This document shows positions 9,704 to 18,842 of a stretch of 59,402 bases of DNA, in pieces (the stretch's first letter is position 1; every line of letters begins with the position of its first letter). The DNA comes from Bacillota bacterium. GTDB taxonomy: Bacteria; Bacillota; DTU065. Under the pieces are notes generated by a model. The model did not search any database. It was not told where the DNA came from and saw nothing but the letters and a program-made list of their open reading frames with translations. The stretch lies in the NCBI GenBank assembly GCA_028708605.1, contig JAQVYS010000006.1, positions 1 to 59,402 of the forward strand, written 5' to 3'. The translations under genes and the position numbers were made by a program.

Positions 9704-10297
9704 CTATTTTTTGTTTTTTAAGCTAAACTTTGATTCAGTTCTTTTTCTAAGTCGATCAATATTACTTTTATGTCTATAAATAGCAAAAAGCGACGCTAAA
9801 ACACTAATTACAACATAAGGGGTTGAATAACCAAAGAGAAAAACAGCAAAAGGCAGAACAACCGCGCAGACTACAGACGCAAGCGACACGTAACGAGTTA
9901 ACAAAAGCACTCCAAACCAAAGAGGGAGTAGGACTACAAAACTTTTTGGAAAAAGAAACAAGGTAATTCCTGCTGTTGTCGCTACACCTTTGCCACCTGC
10001 AAACTTTAAATAAAACGACCAGTTATGCCCAGCAACTGAAGCTATCCCACCTAAAATTGCACCATATTCACCAGCTAACTTGAAGCCAATCCAGGCACTT
10101 ACAAAGCCTTTTAATAGATCAAAAGCAAGTACAATTAAACCGTAGATTGTGTTAGTATTTCGTTGAACATTTGTAGCCCCTATATTGCCGCTACCACGCT
10201 GTCTAATATCAATACCAAAAACATATCGGCAAAGCAAAAGACCAAAGGGTATAGAACCCACTAGATAGCCGATTAACACACTGAGGACAATTAGCAT
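9704..10297 (-). CDS. plsY: acyl-phosphate:glycerol-3-phosphate acyltransferase
   Basis: This 197-aa polytopic membrane enzyme moves an acyl chain from acyl phosphate to glycerol-3-phosphate, the first step of phospholipid synthesis. The conserved loops are visible: GSIPFG and IRQRGSGNIGATN (substrate site), GHNWSFYLKFAGGKGVAT, and a third loop IYRHKSNIDRLRKRTE. About five hydrophobic segments are seen. It lies 20 bp after der, the usual der-plsY pairing in Firmicutes. Confidence 0.96.
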   Translation of the reverse strand: MLIVLSVLIGYLVGSIPFGLLLCRYVFGIDIRQRGSGNIGATNVQRNTNTIYGLIVLAFDLLKGFVSAWIGFKLAGEYGAILGGIASVAGHNWSFYLKFAGGKGVATTAGITLFLFPKSFVVLLPLWFGVLLLTRYVSLASVVCAVVLPFAVFLFGYSTPYVVISVLASLFAIYRHKSNIDRLRKRTESKFSLKNKK

Positions 10298-10316
10298 ATT
10301 CTATATGCTTCCCCTT

Positions 10317-11648
10317 TCATCGCTTTTCATAAGCGTCAGTATCAGAACGAGCTTTGTATGAAAGCATAATCTTCGATCCTAGAAAACCAAATGCCTCTCT
10401 CAGGCGGTTTTCTAGATACCTTTCGTATGAAAAATGCATTAACTTAGGATCGTTTACAAACAAAGTAAACTTAGGGGGCTGAGATCCAGTTTGCAGCCCA
10501 TAATAAATTCTGAGTCTAATTCCTTTATCAGTAGGTGGCTCTTGCATCCTGATGGCATCTCTAATAATCTCATTAACCCTGCTAGTTGGAACTTTCTTTT
10601 TAGCCTCTAAATCAACCTCTTTAATCAATTCTAAAACATCAAGAATCCTCTGCTTGGTTATAGCTGAGATGAGAGTAATCGGTGCATAGGTTGCATACGC
10701 TAGCTTGTTTCTAATATCTTTAACTGTTTTTTCGAAGGTACCGGTCTCTTTTTCAATTAAGTCCCATTTGTTGCCCGCGAAGATCAAGGCTTTACCTTGA
10801 TCATGGGCATAGCCTACTATTTTCGTGTCTTGTTCCGTTACTCCTTCTACTAAATCAATTATATGCAAAACTACATCTGCTTCATCAATAGCGCGCAACG
10901 ACCGGATAACACTATAACGCTCTACAGACTCCCATATTCTTCCTTTTTTTCGAAGACCAGCAGTATCTACTAAAACGTAATCCTGTCCATCAAAGAAGAA
11001 GGGGACATCGATAGCGTCTCTAGTAGTGCCAGCAATCTCACTGACAATTACCCTTTCTTCGCCAAGAAGGTTGTTAACAAGTGAAGATTTACCTACATTG
11101 GGTTTCCCCACGATAGCCACTTTAATTGCATTAGGATATTCATTTTCTTTAACCTCAGGCAGTAGCTCTACTACGCTATCTAGAAGATCACCTGTGCCAA
11201 TACCGTGCTCTGATGAGATCCTAATTACTTCACCAAGGCCTAGTGAATAGAAATCCCAGATCTCAGTTCCAGTAGCACTTTCTAGCTTGTTAGCTGCTAT
11301 TACAATCTTTTTGCCCTTAGATCTTAAGATATCTGCGATCTCTCTGTCTGTAGAAGTAATACCATCTCTTCCGTCTACCACAAAGATAATAACATCTGCT
11401 TCCTCTACAGCTAGTTCCGCTTGCATTCGAATTTCTTTAATAAAAGGCTGGTTTTCACCTAAAACTATACCACCTGTATCAATCACTGTAAATTCTTTGC
11501 CGTTCCAATCTGTATGACCATATAAACGATCTCTAGTTACCCCTGGGTAGTCTTCGACAATCGCTTTTCTTTGACCACAAAGTCTGTTAAATAACGTTGA
11601 TTTGCCAACATTAGGTCTTCCTACTATTGCCACAATTCCTTTTTGCAT
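10317..11648 (-). CDS. der: ribosome biogenesis GTPase Der (EngA)
   Basis: This 443-aa protein has two tandem GTPase domains and a KH-like C-terminus, the Der hallmark, and acts in 50S subunit assembly. The first domain starts GRPNVGKST (residues 10-18) with DTGG; the second has GKPNVGKSS (near 182), DTAGLRKKG and NKWDL. The tail (YGLQTGSQPPKFTLFVNDP) is the KH-like region. It lies directly upstream of plsY. Confidence 0.97.
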   Translation of the reverse strand: MQKGIVAIVGRPNVGKSTLFNRLCGQRKAIVEDYPGVTRDRLYGHTDWNGKEFTVIDTGGIVLGENQPFIKEIRMQAELAVEEADVIIFVVDGRDGITSTDREIADILRSKGKKIVIAANKLESATGTEIWDFYSLGLGEVIRISSEHGIGTGDLLDSVVELLPEVKENEYPNAIKVAIVGKPNVGKSSLVNNLLGEERVIVSEIAGTTRDAIDVPFFFDGQDYVLVDTAGLRKKGRIWESVERYSVIRSLRAIDEADVVLHIIDLVEGVTEQDTKIVGYAHDQGKALIFAGNKWDLIEKETGTFEKTVKDIRNKLAYATYAPITLISAITKQRILDVLELIKEVDLEAKKKVPTSRVNEIIRDAIRMQEPPTDKGIRLRIYYGLQTGSQPPKFTLFVNDPKLMHFSYERYLENRLREAFGFLGSKIMLSYKARSDTDAYEKR

Positions 11649-11759
11649 ATCTGAAGATTATATTGCTCCTTTTTTTAAAATGCATACTTTATTAAAGTTA
11701 TCATTTCCTTTGCAAAGAAGCAATACATCAATTTCCTCCCCTCTGCCATTTCTAAACTT

Positions 11760-12212
11760 TCACTTACAACTGTCTAAGATCTCATTCACTTTTTTTCGTA
11801 TATTAGGTAATATTTCCAAAGTACCTATGGCAGTAAGAGGTCTGCCAAGATAGACAAAACCTAAGTGTCTTGAAAGAAAACCACCTATTCGCATCTTCAT
11901 ATTAACATAAGGCAGGGTATCAATAAAGACAACTTCCTTAATTGTTCCCTCTGGACAAACTTCCAATAGGCTTTGGTAAAACATCTCTATGAGTTTAAAT
12001 CTTTTCCCCCTACCCATAGTATAAACCAAATTACCGTAACAGTCTTTGCCATGATAAAAAAGGCGGCCCCAATCGGCCGCGTTAACCTTATCAAAAAGAG
12101 GTAATTTAAGAAGATCATTTGCTGTAGGGTTTTGATGTAGTTTTTTTAAATGCAAAGCTGCGGCTGTAACTGACGAATGAGTTCCGCCATAGCAGTGATA
12201 GACTATAATCAA
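11760..12212 (-). CDS. DUF3189 family protein
   Basis: This 150-aa protein matches DUF3189, a family of unknown function found mainly in spore-forming clostridia. It starts MIIVYHCYGGTHSSVTAAALHL, where the CYGGTHSS loop is the most conserved part, and continues with GKDCYGN and VYTMGRG. There is no signal peptide or membrane segment. It sits 13 bp after spoIIP, so it is probably co-transcribed with a sporulation gene. Function is not known. Confidence 0.8.
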   Translation of the reverse strand: MIIVYHCYGGTHSSVTAAALHLKKLHQNPTANDLLKLPLFDKVNAADWGRLFYHGKDCYGNLVYTMGRGKRFKLIEMFYQSLLEVCPEGTIKEVVFIDTLPYVNMKMRIGGFLSRHLGFVYLGRPLTAIGTLEILPNIRKKVNEILDSCK

Positions 12213-12225
12213 ATTCCTCTCCGCC

Positions 12226-13272
12226 TTACTTATTCTCTTTAGTTTTTTTTCTTGTTCTAAATGAGTGAGTAAACCGCTGTGCGAAGTTTTTAAAACTCTC
12301 TAGACCATTCTTGTTAATAAGCAGAAAAATCCCAAGAGCTGCAAGTGCAATAACTATTACCCAAACTACACCAGAACTTGCTGCTGACCTTTCAGCTCGC
12401 CCGCCGCCTACAGGAAGGGATGCTGAGATCACCTCTGCATATCTTTCTGCTGCAGCTTGAGCTTCCTCTAGGGTCAAAACGTGTGTGCCAAATTCCAGAA
12501 GAATCATTCTCGGACCTAAATCCTGATTGTAGTTGCCTTTAGCCCAAAATATACCTTCTGTAATACCAGGTTGCGCCTCGTCAGCTTGGGCTTTCATCGC
12601 TTTGGCAAACTCAAAGTTGCTGTCCCTATTTTGGTTTTGTTTGCCTGTAACAATTCTCACCTTTGCTACAGATTTTCCATCAATTTCGGTGGAATAAAAC
12701 TCCCTGTCCGGAACAGCATCTCTATGAACATCGATAACTGCAATAGGCTTGTCTTGGAGTAACTTTGCAGCTGTATCTCTTGAGCGGATATAGGCTGAAC
12801 CATCATGAGGATTGTGATTTGCCTGAGACCAATTTACCTTAAAACCTTGCTCTTCCAAGGCATTCTTTAATGTCTCCCCAACCTGATAGATCTCGCCTGG
12901 GTAGGGCTGGCTATACTCCCCTGGTGCATATGACTCGCTACTATGTGTATGATAAATACCTATAACTGGCTGAGAGCCATCAGCTTGAATCTCTATTTCA
13001 AGCGGTTTAGTTAAATACACACTTAAATCTAAAACGCCATTTTTTTTAACTATATACTTGCCTTCTTCTTTTCCTGAAATCTCCCATTCTGTATTGTTTG
13101 CTGAGATATAGATATCTCCATTTGTAAGAGTCAGGGAAGTCTTTGTTACAAGATTACCATCCTCGTCAACGACATCAAAGACTTCGTTTTGGTGATAGGC
13201 AAAAACAGGTATGCTAAAACAAAGAAAAGTAAGAAGTAGTGTTAAAAGGAGTCTTTTGTATAATAGATTCAT
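12226..13272 (-). CDS. spoIIP: stage II sporulation protein P, peptidoglycan hydrolase
   Basis: This 348-aa protein is the amidase/endopeptidase of the SpoIIDMP engulfment machine that thins septal peptidoglycan. It has an N-terminal signal/anchor (residues 5-25), the metal-site motif GIYHTHSSESY (H108, H110, E113), VIDVHRDA, and MILLEFGTH near the end of the catalytic domain. An unusual extra hydrophobic segment lies near residues 304-321 (VVWVIVIALAALGIFLLI), followed by a basic tail. Its ATG overlaps the stop of the DUF1614 gene (13269-13272). Confidence 0.9.
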   Translation of the reverse strand: MNLLYKRLLLTLLLTFLCFSIPVFAYHQNEVFDVVDEDGNLVTKTSLTLTNGDIYISANNTEWEISGKEEGKYIVKKNGVLDLSVYLTKPLEIEIQADGSQPVIGIYHTHSSESYAPGEYSQPYPGEIYQVGETLKNALEEQGFKVNWSQANHNPHDGSAYIRSRDTAAKLLQDKPIAVIDVHRDAVPDREFYSTEIDGKSVAKVRIVTGKQNQNRDSNFEFAKAMKAQADEAQPGITEGIFWAKGNYNQDLGPRMILLEFGTHVLTLEEAQAAAERYAEVISASLPVGGGRAERSAASSGVVWVIVIALAALGIFLLINKNGLESFKNFAQRFTHSFRTRKKTKENK

Positions 13273-14030
13273 GGAGCATTCTCCTCTAAAAAAACTTTGA
13301 CATCGCCTGACTCACCAACTTCTAAAACTAAGGTTGGCTTACTTACTCTAAATGCATGTGTGGCTCTAGCTTCGATCTCTTTAGGAGCGTTGCCTTTTTT
13401 AAGTCCACTGGGATAATTATCGCCCTTTTTAGGTCCACCCTGCATCATTTCGCGAGTTTCTCCTACAACCTCAGCTAAGAAGATCGCGACTAAACCTGCA
13501 ATTATGGCACCGGTAAAAAATCCTGCCGTACCCAAATTTGCTGGACCTCCTTCTGTGAATTGGTGATAGATAATACTTGCCGCTTCAACTAACAGGATAC
13601 TGCCAATACCACCGATAAAAGCTGCTCTTCTTGATCTACCCATTAGATAAGCTACTACACCAGCTAAGGCCCCATAAAGATACAAAGGGTCAATAAAGGT
13701 ATAGCTACCTACCTCAGGTCCAAAATCAAAGATCCGGCTTGTTAAGTAAATTACGCCGGCACTAATAAAGATCGCTAGCACTCCTCTGAATCTTTCTTGA
13801 TTGCTAGATGCTTTGGAGAGCAGATAGATAATTAAAAGCGTCGGGATAATAAAACCACCAACATTAACACTAACTCGGCCTATAGGAATATCCAAAAATC
13901 CACCGACCCATATAAGACCTATCACAACTAGCGCTTGTTTGTCAGTAAGACCAGTACGATCTAGTGCGCGATGGCCTAATATTATAACGAGTAAGGCTGT
14001 GACCACCAAGAGAATCGTTACACTTGTCAT
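13269..14030 (-). CDS. DUF1614 family integral membrane protein
   Basis: This 253-aa membrane protein has about seven hydrophobic segments and contains the DUF1614 core (GFLDIPIGRVSVNVGGFIIPTLLIIYLL). The ATG at 14030 is chosen because GGAGGTGAG stands 5 nt upstream; an earlier ATG at 14066 lacks this. The soluble C-terminal tail (about residues 195-253) includes LVLEVGESGDVKVFLEE. The family is typical of clostridia with no proven function. Overlap with spoIIP hints at a role near the sporulation septum, but that is inference. Confidence 0.75.
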   Translation of the reverse strand: MTSVTILLVVTALLVIILGHRALDRTGLTDKQALVVIGLIWVGGFLDIPIGRVSVNVGGFIIPTLLIIYLLSKASSNQERFRGVLAIFISAGVIYLTSRIFDFGPEVGSYTFIDPLYLYGALAGVVAYLMGRSRRAAFIGGIGSILLVEAASIIYHQFTEGGPANLGTAGFFTGAIIAGLVAIFLAEVVGETREMMQGGPKKGDNYPSGLKKGNAPKEIEARATHAFRVSKPTLVLEVGESGDVKVFLEENAP

Positions 14031-14101
14031 AGACTCACCTCCACTTTCTCTTGCTAGATTCCCCATATTTGGTGGGTAGTATACTCTATGTAAAAAAGAT
14101 C

Positions 14102-14128
14102 AAAAAAAAGGCCGCATTAAGCGGCCTT
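14102..14128 (-). terminator. intrinsic terminator of the aro-ispH operon
   Basis: An 8-bp stem AAGGCCGC/GCGGCCTT is followed by eight T residues on the minus strand, right after the ispH-rpsA stop at 14137. Confidence 0.92.
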
Positions 14129-14136
14129 AAAAGACT

Positions 14137-16236
14137 TTAGTTGCCTTCAAGTTTCTTTTTTAATTCCTCTAATTGGCTAAATTGCGAGCCAATTGTAGTA
14201 CCAAAAGTTTCTTCTTTGCTTTCTTCTCTTACATTTTGTCTAGCTTCTTTCCTTTTAGAACTAACTGGTTTTACAGGTTTTTCTGATTCAGGAAGAGCAT
14301 CACGAATAGAAAGACCAATGCGGCGTTTCTCTGCATCGACGTTTAAGATCTTAACTTTAACTACATCACCAGGTTTTACAACTTCAGAAGCTGTTGCTAC
14401 ACGGTGATGTGCTAACTGAGAAATGTGCACTAATCCTTCAATTCCATCTTCAATCTTGACAAAACAACCAAAATCAACTACACGTGTTACGGTACCTTCA
14501 ATGATTTCACCGACTTGGTACTTGTTTTCTACCTCAGTCCATGGATCAGCTTTAGTCTGTTTTAAACCAAGGGAGATTCGATCTCTTTCTTTGTCCATGC
14601 TCAAAATCTTAACATTAACCGTATCACCCTCTGCGACAACATCGCTTGGATGATCAACGCGGCTCCATGCCATTTCGCTTACATGCAAGAGACCTTCAAC
14701 ACCACTTCCGATATCAACAAAGGCGCCAAAATCTGTGATACGTCTAACAATACCTTCTACGATCTGACCGGCTTCAAGATTATCGAAGACCTCTTTTTTC
14801 TTGGCTTCGAGTTCATCCTCTTCAACAAGCCTATGAGAAAGCACAACGTTTTTGCGCTCGGTTTCTAGCTCTAAAACTTTAAAGTCCATCGTTTGACCAA
14901 CAAACTGGTCTAAATCTTCAACGAATTGACGTGACACGTGGCTTGCGGGAACAAAACCTCTGACTCCTATATCGACTAAAAGACCACCTTTTACCTTTTC
15001 AACGACAGATGCAGAAAAGACTTTATTCTCTTCTTTAGCCTCGGTGAGAAATTTCCATGCCGTCTGTTGATCAGCATCCTTTTTGGAGAGGTAAATTTTG
15101 CCTTCTTCCACTTTATCTACCACTACATTAACCTTTTGACCAATCTCAACAACAGCATCTGGAGACTCTATATAGCGATAGCTTAGTTCTCTAAGTGGAA
15201 TGAATCCCTCTTCTTTCTGTCCTACATCGACGTAGACTCCTTCTTTGTCGATGCTCACAACTGTAACTTCGAGAACTTCGCCTTTTTTTAATTGGCTTTG
15301 CTCTAGATCTTGCATCATAACCTCTTGATCTTCTTCTGAAACTTCGTCTGTCACAGGTGCTGAATTTTCCTCTGTCACAGGTACATTCTCCTGTAACTCC
15401 TGTTTTTCCATCTCGCTCATTCTCTCGACAACCCCCTCAATAACCCAGTCGGGCGTGGAAGCTCCAGCTGTTAATCCTACGTTATCTGTAGGATTAAACC
15501 AATCAGCTTCAAGCTCGTCTGGCCTTTCTATAAGATACACTCTCGGGATCACATCTAGACATAGCTCATAGAGCCGCCTTGTATTCCCGCTTTCTTTGCC
15601 ACCTACAACAACCATGACATCAACTCTTTTGGCCAGCTCTATCGCTGAACTCTGCCTTGATTCTGTAGCTTGGCATATCGTTGGAAAAACCCGGATCTCC
15701 CGAGCTGTATCAACTAAATACGCTACGCAGTCTTTTAAGATTTTTTGAGACTGAGTAGTCTGGGCCACCACGCCTACCTTGTCAAACCTTTTTCCCTCGA
15801 AATCTTCAGGACCTAGAACCACTATTCCTTGATTATCAATAGCTCCTAAAAGTCCCTGAACCTCAGGATGGTTTTTTTCTCCTACAATAACTACTAAATA
15901 TCCTTGCTCTAATAATAGTTTTGCAAACTCATGCACTCTTTTGACATACGGACATGTGGCATCAACAACAGTAAGGCCAGCTGCTTTGGCCTTTTTGATA
16001 ATCTTTGGATCAACGCCATGGGACCGAATAACAATTGTCCCTTTATCTACTTCGGACACAGAATCAACAATCTCTGCTCCACTTTTTTTTAACTGTTCAA
16101 TCACTTGCGGGTTGTGAATTAGAGGGCCTAGTGTATATACATTAGGACCATTTTTCTTTATTGCTGTTTCTGTCTTTTTTAAAGCTCTTTCTACACCAAA
16201 GCAAAAACCTGCATACTCAGCAATAAAAATCTTCAC
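14137..16236 (-). CDS. ispH-rpsA: fused HMBPP reductase (IspH) and ribosomal protein S1-type domains
   Basis: This 699-aa fusion joins two activities. Residues 1 to about 280 are IspH, the [4Fe-4S] enzyme making IPP and DMAPP in the MEP pathway; its three cluster cysteines are C12 (AGFCFGV), C95 (VDATCPYV) and C188 (PTICQATESRQ), and HPEV carries the catalytic glutamate. After an acidic linker, four S1 RNA-binding repeats follow (about residues 315-640; e.g. EGFIPLRELS, GVEGLLHVSEMAW, GIEGLVHISQLAHHR). The tail is basic then charged. Such fusions are known from clostridia. Its start overlaps plsC by 4 bp. Confidence 0.96.
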   Translation of the reverse strand: MKIFIAEYAGFCFGVERALKKTETAIKKNGPNVYTLGPLIHNPQVIEQLKKSGAEIVDSVSEVDKGTIVIRSHGVDPKIIKKAKAAGLTVVDATCPYVKRVHEFAKLLLEQGYLVVIVGEKNHPEVQGLLGAIDNQGIVVLGPEDFEGKRFDKVGVVAQTTQSQKILKDCVAYLVDTAREIRVFPTICQATESRQSSAIELAKRVDVMVVVGGKESGNTRRLYELCLDVIPRVYLIERPDELEADWFNPTDNVGLTAGASTPDWVIEGVVERMSEMEKQELQENVPVTEENSAPVTDEVSEEDQEVMMQDLEQSQLKKGEVLEVTVVSIDKEGVYVDVGQKEEGFIPLRELSYRYIESPDAVVEIGQKVNVVVDKVEEGKIYLSKKDADQQTAWKFLTEAKEENKVFSASVVEKVKGGLLVDIGVRGFVPASHVSRQFVEDLDQFVGQTMDFKVLELETERKNVVLSHRLVEEDELEAKKKEVFDNLEAGQIVEGIVRRITDFGAFVDIGSGVEGLLHVSEMAWSRVDHPSDVVAEGDTVNVKILSMDKERDRISLGLKQTKADPWTEVENKYQVGEIIEGTVTRVVDFGCFVKIEDGIEGLVHISQLAHHRVATASEVVKPGDVVKVKILNVDAEKRRIGLSIRDALPESEKPVKPVSSKRKEARQNVREESKEETFGTTIGSQFSQLEELKKKLEGN

Positions 16237-16853
16237 ATTTCATCCTCCAAAGTTTGGCGAATCCGATCCATAATCTCATTACTTATGATATCCAACTTTT
16301 GGTGTTTATCCAAATCTTTTTTACTGTTTATCTTTTGAATCTCTTCAACTGTAATCGGTTTTCCAAATACTACAGCCATTTTTATTTTGCCCAAAAACAA
16401 CCCTTTAAATCCTAGTTCAGTCCCAGATACTGCAACTGGAACAATAGGCACTTTTGCTTGGGTTGCCAAAAAGGCAGCTCCGTTTAAGGGCTTACCCATA
16501 GCTGCGCCTTTTACCCTTGTTCCTTCTGGAAAGATCCCTAAAACTTTATCCTCTTTTAACACTGTCAAGGCCCTTTTTATAGCAGCAAGATCACCTTTCG
16601 ATCTATCCAAAGGGTAAGCTTTAAAAGCCCTTAAGATTGCCCCAATTACGGGGTTTTTAAACAATTCTTTTTTGGCAAGAAAATAGACCGGTCTTTTTGA
16701 TGCACAAGCCAAAACCGGTGGATCAAGGTTACTAATATGATTGCCTGCCAGAATAACTCCACCCTCAGGCATTGGATAGTTATATTTAATCTTTAGTCTG
16801 CCAAAAAGTTTGAACACAAATAAAGCGATAGCCTTGACAATAGCATAAATCAT
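16233..16853 (-). CDS. plsC: 1-acyl-sn-glycerol-3-phosphate acyltransferase
   Basis: This 206-aa membrane-associated enzyme adds the second acyl chain to make phosphatidic acid. It has the family blocks NHISNLDPP (NHx4D catalytic motif), the FPEGTR substrate block and VPIVPVAVSGTE. A short N-terminal hydrophobic stretch (IVKAIALFVFKLFG) is the likely membrane anchor. It lies between cmk and ispH-rpsA and overlaps the latter by 4 bp. Confidence 0.94.
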   Translation of the reverse strand: MIYAIVKAIALFVFKLFGRLKIKYNYPMPEGGVILAGNHISNLDPPVLACASKRPVYFLAKKELFKNPVIGAILRAFKAYPLDRSKGDLAAIKRALTVLKEDKVLGIFPEGTRVKGAAMGKPLNGAAFLATQAKVPIVPVAVSGTELGFKGLFLGKIKMAVVFGKPITVEEIQKINSKKDLDKHQKLDIISNEIMDRIRQTLEDEM

Positions 16854-16863
16854 GATAGTACTC

Positions 16864-17517
16864 CTAATCTATTCTACATTTTCTAACAATTTCCTGCACT
16901 ACTTCGTCAATTGTTAAGCCCGTAGTATCTAAAATATATGCACCTTCTGGAACTCTAAGCGGTGCAACTTCTCTTTCAGAGTCTATTTTATCACGTGCAA
17001 TAATATTGTGTTTTACCTCATCAAAACTTACGATAATCCCTTTTTGTTCTAGTTCTGCATGGCGCCTTCTTGCTCTCTCTTCAACACTAGCTGTAAGAAA
17101 TATCTTGTAATCGGCGCTTGGGAAAACAACACTTCCCATATCGCGCCCATCAAGCACCACTCCACCATTTGATGCCATCTCTCTTTGGAGTTTTGTCATG
17201 ATCTCGCGCACTGATCTCTGGCGAGCGACAAACGAAACCTTGTCGGAGACCTCTGGTTTTCTGATGTCTTCAGATACATCCTCTCCATTGAGGTAGACTC
17301 TACCACCTGTAAGCTTTAGACTAATGTCTTCTGCTAGTCTTTTTAACAACAAGTCATCGTTTACATCAACACCGGTTCTTTGAGCTAAAAGAGTTACGGC
17401 TCTATACATCGCTCCTGTATCTAGATAAGTCAGGCCTAGACTAGTTGCAACTCTCTTAGCAACTGTACTCTTTCCAGCGCCTGCGGGTCCGTCTATGGTA
17501 ATAACTGGTAGTGCCAC
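16864..17517 (-). CDS. cmk: (d)CMP kinase
   Basis: This 217-aa kinase phosphorylates CMP and dCMP. The P-loop IDGPAGAGKSTVAKR is at the N-terminus; YLDTGAMYRAVT and the block VVLDGRDMGSVVFPSADYKIFLTAS are characteristic. The size is typical. It lies between aroA (12 bp) and plsC (10 bp), an arrangement common in Firmicutes (aroA-cmk-plsC-ispH-rpsA). Confidence 0.96.
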   Translation of the reverse strand: MALPVITIDGPAGAGKSTVAKRVATSLGLTYLDTGAMYRAVTLLAQRTGVDVNDDLLLKRLAEDISLKLTGGRVYLNGEDVSEDIRKPEVSDKVSFVARQRSVREIMTKLQREMASNGGVVLDGRDMGSVVFPSADYKIFLTASVEERARRRHAELEQKGIIVSFDEVKHNIIARDKIDSEREVAPLRVPEGAYILDTTGLTIDEVVQEIVRKCRID

Positions 17518-17528
17518 TATATCACTCC

Positions 17529-18842
17529 TTACTCCTTTATCTCCGCACCAAGCTTTTGAAGTTGACAGTAAAACTCAGGCTGCGAGACTTTAGCACACTC
17601 ACTATCTTTTATAGTGATGCCATCTGTGCTATTTATCCCAGCTATAGCAGCAGCCATTGCTAGGCGGTGATCGAGTCTTGGATCATATTCTCCGCCACTA
17701 AAGCTACCTAAAACCCCTTTAATAGTAAGGGTTAAATCCTTACCTTCGCCTGATACATAACTTTCTCTACCTAAAAGGCTAAGTAGTTCTATCGTGCCAC
17801 TTAGTCGATCTGATTCTTTAACAGTCAGCTCGAAAACCCCATTGATAACCGTCTCTCCTTCTGCAGCTGCGCAAATAACTGCTAGAAGAGGTATCTCATC
17901 TATAAGAGTAGGAATCTCAAAGCTCTCTACAGTTGTGCCGAAAAGCTTTTGACTTGTGATATAGATATTACCATTTGGCTCGATATCAGCGTTTTTATCT
18001 ATAGTAATTTTTGCGCCCATTCTTTCTAAAACCTTAATTAACCCTGTTCTTGTCGGATTTAAGTTAACATCCTCTAAAGTTATTTCGCTCTTTTCACTTA
18101 AAAGACCTGCCCCAATAAAAAACGCTGCGGAAGAAAAGTCGCCTCCAACTCTTACTCTTATGCCAGAAAGCTTTTTCTTAGGCTCTATCGTGATTAAAGA
18201 TCCACTTTTTTTGATACCTGCTCCCATTTTTAACAGGATTCGTTCTGAGTGGTCTCTTGAAGGAGTATTTTCTATAATAGTGCTAGTGCCTTCACTATTT
18301 AACGTTGCAAGTAAAATTGCTGTTTTTAGCTGAGCTGAAGCTACTGGCAAGGTGTAGTTTATACCTTTTAGCTTTGTGCCTTTAATAGCCAAAGGGGCAA
18401 AACCTTGGGTGCGAGAGAAAATCTCTGCACCCATACTCTTTAATGGATCTGCAATTCTTGCCATCGGTCTCTTATTTAAGGACTCGTCGCCCGTTAATAC
18501 AGCGAAGATATCGCTGGGAGCAAGAAGCCCCATTAAAAAGCGCATCAACGTCCCAGAGTTACCACAGTAAACTGGAACACTTGGCTCTTGAAGACTTCTA
18601 AAACCAGGCCCTTTAGTAATTAAGGTATCCCCCTCAAGCTTGTACTCAAGGCCAAAAAGAGAGGCCGCGATCAAAGCTGATTTTGGATCTAATGCCCTGC
18701 TGATCTTTTCGAAGACACATTCCTCATTTGTTAAAAGGCTAAACAAAATAAGACGCTGCGAGATCGATTTATCGCTTTCAGGGCGAAGGGGGCCCATTAA
18801 TGGTTTATTAGTCTTTTTTATTGTTAAATTCATATTTACCAC
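17529..18842 (-). CDS. aroA: 5-enolpyruvylshikimate-3-phosphate synthase
   Basis: This 437-aa enzyme joins shikimate-3-phosphate and PEP in the sixth shikimate step. Seen are GPLRPESDKSISQR (substrate lysine), CGNSGTLMRFLMGLLA, SAQLKTAILLA and DEIPLLAVICAAAEG. The start overlaps the tyrA stop by 7 bp; the ORF begins [10 protein letters not shown] and the internal Met is an alternative start. The SAQLKTA form in the active-site region suggests a class II type enzyme; this is a family-level guess. Confidence 0.95.
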   Translation of the reverse strand: MVNMNLTIKKTNKPLMGPLRPESDKSISQRLILFSLLTNEECVFEKISRALDPKSALIAASLFGLEYKLEGDTLITKGPGFRSLQEPSVPVYCGNSGTLMRFLMGLLAPSDIFAVLTGDESLNKRPMARIADPLKSMGAEIFSRTQGFAPLAIKGTKLKGINYTLPVASAQLKTAILLATLNSEGTSTIIENTPSRDHSERILLKMGAGIKKSGSLITIEPKKKLSGIRVRVGGDFSSAAFFIGAGLLSEKSEITLEDVNLNPTRTGLIKVLERMGAKITIDKNADIEPNGNIYITSQKLFGTTVESFEIPTLIDEIPLLAVICAAAEGETVINGVFELTVKESDRLSGTIELLSLLGRESYVSGEGKDLTLTIKGVLGSFSGGEYDPRLDHRLAMAAAIAGINSTDGITIKDSECAKVSQPEFYCQLQKLGAEIKE

